From: Antedon bifida
Lineage: Eukaryota; Echinodermata; Crinoidea; Comatulida; Antedonidae
Direction of reading: 5' to 3'
Assembly: GCA_963402885.1 (NCBI GenBank)
Contig: OY727093.1
Coordinates: forward strand, 8,505,501 to 8,569,500
DNA: 64,000 nt
The notes beneath the pieces were generated by a model. That model was not told the origin of the DNA, searched no databases, and saw only the letters and a list, made by a program, of their open reading frames with translations. Position 1 is the first letter of the stretch. Each line of letters begins with the position of its first letter. Below are positions 46,901 through 57,335 of this stretch, one piece after another. The position numbers were made by a program, and so were the translations under genes.

Positions 46901-49544
46901 ATATTAATAATCTATATTACATTGTTGGATATGATCAGTGTAGTCAGAATTTGATAACTGAGCACGCATCTTTTAATATCTACCTCATCAATAATTAGCA
47001 TTGATATCATATATCACATTGTTGGATATGATCAGTGTAGTCATATTTTGATAACTGAGCACGCATCTTTTAATATCTACCTCATCAATAATTAGCATTG
47101 ATATCATATATCACATTGTTGGATATGATCAGTGTAGTCATAATTTGATAACTGAGCACGCATCTTTTAATATCTACCTCATCAATAATTATTATTAATA
47201 ATCTATATCACATTGTTGGATATGATCAGTGTAGTCATAATTTGATAACTGAGCACGCATCTTTTAATATCTACCTCATCAATAATTATTATTAATAATC
47301 TATATCTCATTGTTCGATATGATCAGTGTAGTCGGAATTTGATAACTGAGCACGCATCTTTTAATATCTACCTCATCAATAATTATCATTAATAATCTAT
47401 ATCACATTGTTCGATATGATCAGTGTAGTCAGAATTTGATAACTGAGCACGCATTTTTTAATATCTACCTCATCAATAATTATTATTAATAATCTATATC
47501 ACATTGTTCGATATGATCAGTGTAGTCAGAATTTGATAACTGAGCACGCATCTTTTAATATCTACATCATCAATAATTATTATTAATAATCTATATCACA
47601 TTGTTGGATATGATCAGTGTAGTCAGAATTTGATAACTGAGCACGCATCTTTCAATATCTACCTCATCAATAATTATTATTAATAATCTATATCCCATTG
47701 TTGGATATGATCAGTGTAGTCAGAATTTGATAACTGAGCACGCATCTTTTAATATCTACCTCATCAATAATTATTATTGATAATCTATATCACATTGCTC
47801 GATATGATCAGTGTAGTCAGAATTTGATAACTGAGCACGCATCTTTTAATATCTACCTCATCAATAATTATTATTAACAATCTATATCACATTGTTGGAT
47901 ATGATCAGTGTAGTCATAATTTGATAACTGAGCACGCATCTTTTAATATCTACCTCATCAATAATTATTATTAATAATCTATATCACATTGTTCGATATG
48001 ATCAGTGTAGTCAGAATTTGATAACTGAGCACGCATCTTTTAATATCTACATCATCAATAATACTTATTAATAATCTATATCTCATTGTTCGATATGATC
48101 AGTGTAGTCAGAATTTGATAACTGAGCACGCATCTTTTAATATCTACCTCATCAATAATTATTATTAATAATCTATATCACATTGTTCGATATGATCAGT
48201 GTAGTCAGAATTTGATAACTGAGCACGCATCTTTTAATATCTACCTCATCAATAATTTTTATTAATAATCTATATCACATTGTTCGATATGATCAGTGTA
48301 GTCAGAATTTGATAACTGAGCACGCATCTTTTAATATCTACATCATCACTAATTATTATTAATAATCTATATCACATTGTTCGATATGATCAGTGTAGTC
48401 ATAATTTGATAACTGAGCACGCATCTTTTAATATCTACCTCATCAATAATTAATATTAATAATCTATATCACATTGTTGGATATGATCAGTGTAGTCAGA
48501 ATTTGATAACTGAGCACGCATCTTTTAATATCTACCTCATCAATAATTATTATTAATAATCTATATCACATTGTTCGATATGATCAGTGTAGTCAGAATT
48601 TGATAACTGAGCACGCATCTTTTAATATCTACATCATCAATAATTATTATTAATAATCTATATCACATTGTTCGATATGATCAGTGTAGTCAGAATTTGA
48701 TAACTGAGCACGCATCTTTTAATATCTACCTCATCAATAATTATTATTAATAATCTATATCACATTGTTGGATATGATTAGTGTAGTCAGAATTTGATAA
48801 CTGAGCACGCATCTTTTAATATCTACCTCATCAATAATTATTATTGATAATCTATATCACATTGCTCGATATGATCAGTGTAGTCATAATTTGATAACTG
48901 AGGACGCATCTTTTAATATCTACCTCATCAATAATTAATATTAATAATCTATATCACATTGTTGTATATGATCAGTGTAGTCAGAATTTGATAACTGAGC
49001 ACGCATCTTTTAATATCTACCTCATCAATAATTAGCATTGATATATATCACATTGTTGGATATGATCAGTGTAGTCATAATTTGATAACTGAGCACGCAT
49101 CTTTTAATATCTAACTCTATAATAATTATTATTAATAATCTATATCTCAATGTTCGATATGATCAGTGTAGTCAGAATTTGATAACTGAGCACGCATCTT
49201 TTAATATCTACCTCATCAATAATTATTATTAATATCTTATATCACATTGTTGGATATGATCAGTGTAGTCATAATTTGATAACTGAGCACGCATCTTTAA
49301 ATATCTACCTCATCAATAATTATTATTAACAATCTCTATCACATTGTTGGATATAATCAGTGTAGTCATAATTTGATAACTAAGCACGCATCTTTAAATA
49401 TCTACTTCATCAATAATTATTATTAATAATATATATCACATTGTTGGATATGATCTGTGTATTCATAATTTGATATAACGCATCTTTTAATATCTACCTA
49501 ATCAATAATAATTATTAATACTTAATGTTGGATATGATCAGTGT
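43928..49544 (+). repeat. 97-bp satellite array 1, about 58 monomers
   Basis: Monomer: GATATGATCAGTGTAGTC, (A/T)GAATTTGATAACTGAG, CACGCATCTTTTAATATCTA, CCTCATCAATAATT, ATTATTAATAATCTATATCA, CATTGTT(C/G). Successive units are 97 bp apart. A variant with AATTAGCATTGATATCATAT starts at about 43990, 45441, 46120, 46993 and 47090. The spacing 45441-46120 is 679 bp (7 units) and 46120-46993 is 873 bp (9 units), showing multi-unit segmental duplication. The last few units at the right end (after about 49050) are the most degenerate, as expected at an array edge. Not coding; ORFs through it are accidental. Confidence 0.97.
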
Positions 49545-50124
49545 GGTTTTGTTAAATTTAATGTATACGAGAGATCGAGTCGATGGGTTTTGAAAATGTG
49601 TTATTCTTTTGTTCCTAATCACCCTATTGATTTGTATCCGTTTGCTGTTTAAATTTATACTTTTAAGAACGCATCGTTTATGATGAACGTGTGCCGTTGT
49701 AAAAATAAAAATATTCCATATCTTTTTATGTTTCATATGTATTGGCTTCTATTGAGGGTCCCAGTTCTTCTTAACAGAATAAATTTGCAGTGAATGAATA
49801 ATTTGATAAATGAGGACGTGTGTTTTAACATCGATCTATACAGACGTACACGTATTAATACTCTTCCAGAAATGATATGTTGCTATAATAGGCCTATGAC
49901 GAATTTCCATTACATTAATAATTCAATTAAAAAGGAAATGTGTCAGAAATACTAAAGAATCCAGTAATCTTGTTGATTAATAATTAGTTGTACCATTTCT
50001 GATGAAGGAACAGAAAACTAAACTTGCAGCCAATCCGAAAAGCTGCTGTACTGTATAAGTAGGGAATTTTAAGTAGGAGTTGTTTTAAATGTCATTGGTC
50101 TCGGTTTTTACAAGCTTCTGACCT
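49545..50124. other. Unique spacer between the two satellites
   Basis: About 580 bp of AT-rich, non-repeated sequence. A 73-codon minus-strand open frame (49515-49736) overlaps the array edge and resembles no known family. No transposase or other gene is visible. Confidence 0.5.
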
Positions 50125-52345
50125 AGTTTGTGTTTTAAAATGTCAATTTTAGATAAATTGACAGATTTTACCATGTAAACTGTGCAAACTTAATGCAAAC
50201 TTTAATAAAAACACCCCACAAACATCATTCAAACCACTTAATATTGATTATACCACTGCTAGAACTATAAAAGAGGACAATTTATTAAATAATTTTATTG
50301 AAATAGCTCTAGGTTTGATTTTTTAGGGTGAAAAATGTCAATTTTGGATAAACTTACAGATTTTACCATGTAAACTGTGCAAACTTTAAAAAAACACCCC
50401 ACAAACATCATCCAAACCACTTAATATTGATTATACCACTGCTAGAACTATAAAAGAGGACAATTTAGGAAATAATTTTATTGAAATAGCTCTAGGTTTG
50501 ATTTTTTAGGGTGAAAAATGTCAATTTTGGATAAATTTACAGATTTTACCATGTAAACTGCATAAACTTAATGCAAACTTAAAAAAAACACCCCACAAAC
50601 ATCATTCAAACCACTTAATATTGATTATATCACTACTAGAACTGTAAAAGAAGACAATTTTTGAAATCAATTTATTGAAATAGCTCTAAGGTTGACTTTT
50701 TTGGAGTGAAAAATGCCAATTTTGGATAAATTTATAGATTTTACTATGTAAACTGTGCAAACTTTAAAAAAAACCCCACAAACATCATCCAAACCACTTA
50801 ATATTGATTATATCATTATTAGAACTATAAAAGAGGACAATTTATGAAATAATTTTATTGAAATAGCTCTAGGTTTGATTTTTTAGGAAGAAAAATGTCA
50901 ATTTTGGATAAATAGACAGATTTTACCATGTAAACTGCATAAACTTAATGCAAACTTAAAAAAAACACCCCACAAACATCATTCAAACCACTTAATATTG
51001 ATTATATCACTACTAGAACTGTAAAAGAAGACAATTTATGAAATAATTTTATTGAAATAGCTCTAAGTTTGACTTTTTAGCGTGAAAAATGTCAATTTTG
51101 GATAAATTTACAGATTTTACCATTTAAACTGCGTAAATTTAATGCAAACTTTAAAAAAACACCCACAAACATCATCCAAACAACTTAATATTGATTATAC
51201 CACTACAAGAACTATAAAAGAGGACAATTTATGGAATAATTTTATTGAAATAGCTCTAGGTTTGATTTTTTAGGGTGAAAAATGTCAATTTTGGATAAAT
51301 TGACAGATTTTACCATGTAAACTGTGCAAACTTTAAAAAAACACCCCACAAACATCATCCAAACCACTTAATATTGATTATACCACTGCTATAACTATAA
51401 AAGAGGACAATTTATGAAATAATTTTATTGAAATAGCTCTAGGTTTGATTTTTTAGGGAGAAAAATGTCAATTTTGGATAAATAGACAGATTTTACCATG
51501 TAAACTGCATAAACTTAATGCAAACTTAAAAAAAACACCCCACAAACATCATTCAAACCACTTAATATTGATTATATCACTACTAGAACTGTAAAAGAAG
51601 ACAATTTATGAAATAATTTTATTGAAATAGCTCTAAGTTTGACTTTTTAGCGTGAAAAATGTCAATTTTGGATAAATTTACAGATTTTACCATTTAAACT
51701 GCGTAAATTTAATGCAAACTTTAAAAAAACACCCACAAACATCATCCAAACAACTTAATATTGATTATACCACTACAAGAACTATAAAAGAGGACAATTT
51801 ATGGAATAATTTTATTGAAATAGCTCTAGGTTTGATTTTTTAGGGTGAAAAATGTCAATTTTGGATAAATTGACAGATTTTACCATGTAAACTGTGCAAA
51901 CTTTAAAAAAACACCCCACAAACATCATCCAAACCACTTAATATTGATTATACCACTGCTATAACTATAAAAAAGGACAATTTATGAAATAATTTTATTG
52001 AAATAGCTCTAGGTTTGATTTTTTAGGGTGAAAAATGTCAATTTTGGATAAATTTACAGATTTTACCATGTAAACTGCATAAACTTAATGCAAACTTAAA
52101 AAAAACACCCCACAAACATCATTCAAACCACTTAATATTGATTATATCACTACTAGAACTGTAAAAGAAGACAATTTATGAAATAATTTTATTGAAATAG
52201 CTCTAGGTTTGATTTTTTAGGGTGAAAAATGTCAATTTTGGATAAATTTACAGATTTTACCATTTAAACTGCGTAAATTTAATGCAAACTTTAAAAAAAC
52301 ACCCCACAAACATCATTCAAACCATTTAATATTGATTATATCAAA
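50125..52345 (+). repeat. 183/194-bp satellite array, about 12 monomers, with 570-bp higher-order unit
   Basis: Each monomer runs through GTGAAAAATGTCAATTTTGG, ACAGATTTTACCATGTAAAC, AAAACACCCCACAAACATCA, ACCACTTAATATTGATTATA, AAAGA(G/A)GACAATTTATG and ATTGAAATAGCTCTAGG. Monomers with and without AATGCAAACTT alternate, so the spacing of the TGTCA tag is 183, 195, 182, 194, 193, 183 and so on. Positions 50885-51454 and 51455-52024 are almost identical 570-bp trimers. The array stops sharply inside a monomer at about 52345, where inverted 97-bp units begin. Confidence 0.95.
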
Positions 52346-55300
52346 GTTATCAAAACTATGATTACACTGATCATATCCAACATTGTGATATAGGATATTA
52401 TTAGTAGTTATTGATAAGGTAGATATTAAAAAACTAAACAGATCATATCCAACAGTATGATAGAGATTATTAATATTAATTAATGATGATGTATCTATAT
52501 TAAACGATTTTTGCTCAATTATCAAATTATGACTACACTGATCATATCCAACAATGTGATATAGATTATTAATAATAATTATTGATAAAATAGATATTGA
52601 AAGATGGGTGCTCAGTTATCAAATTATGACTACACTGATCATATCCAACAATGTGATATATGATATCAATGCTAATTATTGATGAGGTAGATATTAAAAG
52701 ATGCATGCTCAGTTATCAAATTCTGACTACACTGATCATATCCAACATTGTGATATAGGATATTATTAATAGTTATTGATAAGGTAGATATTAAAAGATG
52801 CGTGCTCAGTTATCAAATTATGACTACACTGATCATATCCAACAATGTGATATAGATTATTAATAATAATTATTGATGAGGTAGATATTAAAAGATGCGT
52901 GCTCAGTTATCAAATTATGACTACACTGATCATATCGAACAATGTGATATAAGATATTAATAATAATTATTGATGAGGTAGATATTTAAAGATGCGTGCT
53001 CAGTTATCAAATTCTGACTACACTGATCACATCTAACAATGTGATATAGATTATTAATAATAATTATTGATGAGGTAGATATTAAAAGATGCGTGCTCAG
53101 TTATCAAATTATGACTACACTGATCATATCGAACAATGTGATATAGATTATTAATATTACTTATTGATGAGGTAGATATTAAAAGATGCGTGCTCAGTTA
53201 TCAAACTATGACTACACTGATCATATCCAACATTGTGATATAGGATATTATTAATAGTTATTGATAAGGTAGATATTAAAAAACTAAACAGATCATATCC
53301 AACAGTATGATAAAGATTATTAATATTAATTAATGATGATGTATCTATATTAAAAGATTTTTGCTCAGTTATCAAATTATGACTACACTGATCATATCCA
53401 ACAATGTGATATAGATTATTAATAATAATTATTGATGAGGTAGATATTAAAAGATGCATGCTCAGTTATCAAATTATGACTACACTGATCATATCGAACA
53501 ATGCGATATAGATTATTAATATTAATTATTGATGAGGTAGATATTAAAATATGCGTGCTCGGTTATCAAATTATGACTACACTGATCATATCGAACAATG
53601 TGATATAGATTATTAATATTAATTATTGATGAGGTAGATATTAAAAGATGCGTGCTCAGTTATCAAATTATGACTACACTGATCATATCCAACAATGTGA
53701 TATAGATTATTAATATTAATTATTGATGAGGTAGATATTAAAAGATGCGTGCTCAGTTATCAAATTATGACTACACTGATCATATCGAACAATGTGACAT
53801 AGATTATTAATAATAATTATTGATAAGGTATATATTAAAAAACTAAACAGATCATATCCAACAGTGTGATATAGATTATTAATATTAATTAATGATGAGG
53901 TAGTTATTGAAAGATGGGTGCTCAGTTATAACATTATGACTACACTGATCATATCCAACAATGTGATATAAATTATTAATAATAATTATTGATGAAACAG
54001 ATATTAAAAGATGCGTGCTCAGTTATCAAATTCTGACTACACTGATCATATCGAACAATGTGATATAGATTATTAATAATAATTATTGATGAGGTAGATA
54101 TTAAAAGATGCGTGCTCAGTTATCAAATTCTGACTACACTGATCATATCGAACAATGTGATATAGATTATTAATAATAATTATTTATGAGGTAGATATTA
54201 AAAGATGCGTGCTCAGTTATCAAATTCTGACTACACTGATCATATCGAACAATGAGATATAGATTATTAATAATAATTATTGATGAGGTAGATATTAAAA
54301 GATGCATGCTCAGTTATCAAATTCTGACTACACTGATCATATCGAACAATGTGATATAGATTATTAATAATAATTATTGATGAGGTAGATATTAAAAGAT
54401 GCGTGCTCAGTTATCAAATTCTGACTACACTGATCATATCCAACAATGTGATATAGATTATTAATATTAATTATTGATGAGGTAGATATTAAAAGATGCG
54501 TGCTCAGTTATCAAATTATGACTACACTGATCATATCGAGCAATGTGATATAGATTATCAATAATAATTATTGATGAGGTAGATATTAAAAGATGTGTGC
54601 TCAGTTATCAAATTCTGACTACACTGATCATATCCAACAATGTGATATAGATTATTAATAATAATTATTGATGAGGTAGATATTAAAAGATGCGTGCTCA
54701 GTTATCAAATTCTGACTACACTGATCATATCCAACAATGTGATATAGATTATTAATAATAATTATTGATGATGAAGATATTAAAAGATGCGTGCTCAGTT
54801 ATCAAATTCTGACTACACTGATCATATCGAACAATGTGATATAGATTATTAATAATAATTATTGATGAGGTAGATATTAAAAGATGCGTGCTCAGTTATC
54901 AAATTCTGACTACACTGATCATATCGAACAATGTGATATAGATTATTAATAATAATTATTTATGAGGTAGATATTAAAAGATGCGTGCTCAGTTATCAAA
55001 TTCTGACTACACTGATCATATCGAACAATGAGATATAGATTATTAATAATAATTATTGATGAGGTAGATATTAAAAGATGCATGCTCAGTTATCAAATTC
55101 TGACTACACTGATCATATCGAACAATGTGATATAGATTATTAATAATAATTATTGATGAGGTAGATATTAAAAGATGCGTGCTCAGTTATCAAATTCTGA
55201 CTACACTGATCATATCGAACAATGAGATATAGATTATTAATAATAATTATTGATGAGGTAGATATTAAAAGATGCGTGCTCAGTTATCAAATTATGACTA

Positions 55301-55425
55301 CACTGATCATATCCAACAATGTGATGTAGAGTATTAATTATTGATGATGTAGATATTATAAGATGCATGCTAACTTATCAAATTTTGACTACACTGATCA
55401 TATTTGATATTGTGATTGATGATGA
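52346..55425 (-). repeat. 97-bp satellite array 2, inverted, about 32 monomers
   Basis: Same monomer as at 43928-49544 but reverse-complemented: TGCTCAGTTATCAAATTCTG, ACTACACTGATCATATCGAA, CAATGTGATATAGATTATTA, ATAATTATTGATGAGGTAGA. The left third (52346-53900) is heterogeneous, with shortened units carrying AAAAAACTAAACAGATCAT at about 52427, 53278 and 53840. The right part is homogeneous. A variant with TTATTTATGAGG recurs at about 54180 and 54957, which is 8 units apart. Confidence 0.97.
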
Positions 55426-55729
55426 TATATTCATATAAAGAGTTTGTTTTTCTGTACAATACTCACAGTATTTTTTAATCCATCCACATGAAGAAGAGAC
55501 ACAAGATGAGTTGTTTGAAATTGTGAAGCCTCACAACCTTACTAATTGTGATGACATTTAATATAATATTACAGCCATACACAAACAGTAAGGTAGTTAG
55601 GGTCACTACAATCTATTAAAATAATTAACATTAATTAACTGGAAACATTGTTAATTATCAGTTTGAGTTTGACTTTTGTCTCTTTTGTTGTAGAATTGAA
55701 TCTCTCTTTATCCATTGTTTTCAACCTGA
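55426..55729. other. Intergenic flank of satellite array 2
   Basis: No gene seen. AT-rich sequence leading into the CTAG-rich tract. Confidence 0.4.
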
Positions 55730-56420
55730 AAATAAACAGGCCTAATACCTTGCCATTAGCAATGAAATCAACTTACACACTAACATTTTATATAGATAGG
55801 CTGTCTATGACCCCCAGCCTACCCCTAGCTAGGCCTATGCCTCTCTATACCATTCTGCTGGCTAGCTAGCAAGGCCCTAGGCCTAGTCCTATAATTAATA
55901 GCACAGGTCTCATATAGATAGGCCTAGAGTGTTTAGACTGAGCCTGGTTATATGCCTATTTATTTAACTAGGCCTAGGCAGGCATAATCAGCCTAAACTA
56001 AGGCCTAATAAACTAGTCTAGGCCTAGGCCCTAAAAACTAGAATACATAGAGCTAGCTAGAGGCTAGCCTAGGACTAGCCTAGCTACTTATTAGCTAGTA
56101 ACTAGTACTTATAAGCTACCAGTTCCCTAGTAGGGCCTAACCAGGTGGGCCTAGCCTAGCTAGGCCTAGTAGTAGTAGTACTACCCTAGTAGTAGCCTAC
56201 TAGGCTAGTACTACTACTAGGCCTATCTAGGCCCTAGGCTAGGGTAGCTAGACTAGCCCTAGTAGTAGGCCTAGGCTATATGCCTAGTAGTACTAGTACT
56301 AGGCCTACCTAGGCTACTAGCTAGAGTAGAGAGATGCTAGCCTACCTAGGCCTAGCTAGGCTAGGCCTAGGCCTAGGCCTCCTAGCCTAGCTAGGCTAGG
56401 CCTAGGCCTAACTAATCTGC
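55730..56420. repeat. AGGCCTA/CTAG-rich low-complexity tract
   Basis: Dense, irregular repetition of TAGGCCTA, CTAGGCTAG, CTAGTAGTAG and GCTAGC, nearly all self-complementary 4-8 mers. A short continuation is at 56617-56712. It is not a fixed-period tandem repeat. The same hexanucleotide words are scattered through the rest of the window at lower density. Confidence 0.85.
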
Positions 56421-56571
56421 CCTTTTTGGAGGCTAAAATATTGTCTAAAATAAGCTATGACCTACAAACATAGCTTAACTATCTGTTAAGGGCGACACTT
56501 ATGATGGGTAATCAATAAAATATGCTTCTAAATCTACCTTTTTGGCTTGCAATCTTAATATCCAGTCTAGC

Positions 56572-56616
56572 CCAAAGATCGTATAGCGCCACTACGTGGC
56601 GCTATACGATCTTTGG
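56572..56616. repeat. Perfect 21-bp-arm palindrome
   Basis: CCAAAGATCGTATAGCGCCAC and its exact reverse complement are separated by TAC. It interrupts the CTAG-rich tract about 760 bp upstream of the SUOX start codon. GC content and sequence differ from the surrounding tract. Confidence 0.9.
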
Positions 56617-56874
56617 TCTAGCCTAGGCCTAGGCTAGGCCTGCACGGATCAGGTAGCGAAACGAACGAAGTGAGAGCAGAGGAGGAGGAGGCCTAGCTAG
56701 GGCCTAGGTTTCAGGCAGAAAAGATAATCTCGTGTTTGTGAAATTATATATCTATTTATAGTTATTTTAAAATATATCCCTAACATTTCAAAAATTATAT
56801 ATATTACTGATAATTAATTATAAGAATGATACTCTACCTAATGATATAATCAATTAAATGTGTTTTTCGTACGA

Positions 56875-56950
56875 AATTAATTATATACGAGGATGGCATA
56901 AGTGATAGTTCTCTGTTATCAAAAAACAACTACATAATATACCTGTCACT
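56875..56950 (-). repeat. Right outer edge sequence of the satellite block
   Basis: Reverse-complemented it reads GTAGTTGTTTTTTGATAACA, GAGAACTATCA, CATCCTCGTATATAATT, matching 43643-43718. It marks the far side of the inverted arrangement. Confidence 0.8.
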
Positions 56951-57087
56951 GAATGAGCCATCCAGCTCGAGCTCGTCAATCGAATTGGTATTTACTTGTA
57001 GGCCTAGGATATGAATAGAACTAGGGTGATGTCGTCTACTCATCAATTTCTCCTTGTGCCTTTCCAGTTTTGTTTGGATATTGTTGT
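56943..57087 (-). CDS. Possible internal exon of an unidentified minus-strand gene
   Basis: Flanked by an AG acceptor (57088-57089) and a GT donor (56941-56942, GTATAT) and open in one frame for 48 codons: NNIQTKLERHKEKLMSRRHH, PSSIHILGLQVNTNSIDELE, LDGSFSDR. The composition (charged, helix-like, then mixed) looks protein-like, unlike the AT-rich surroundings. No neighbouring exon was found, no family was recognised, and the donor side overlaps the inverted-repeat edge. It could be a remnant exon. Low certainty. Confidence 0.3.
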
Positions 57088-57335
57088 CTACAGCTAAAAT
57101 AATTAAGTACAGTAGAGTAGTAAATAAGAATCAAGATAAGCTGATTAGGTCATAGTTAGGTCATGGAGGTATAAAATTCTTACAGTATTTGAATTAAGTT
57201 ACCACATACAGTACTGTATATTCCAAAAAGGTGTAAAAAGCCTCTATTATTATCAGTAAATATTATTTTGATGGGATAATTTATATCATTTACTGGCCTA
57301 CAGGTGTACTGAAATTAAGACTAAGAAGAGAATAG

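Noticed and set aside
53157-53459. 100-codon minus-strand open frame in satellite array 2 (and similar ones at 52313)
   Set aside because: It is a read-through of 97-bp units whose length is not a multiple of three, so the peptide repeats only by chance. AT-rich codons, no domain.
43928-55425. CRISPR-like or other spacer-repeat array
   Set aside because: Units are contiguous 97-bp monomers with no unique spacers, in a eukaryotic genome.
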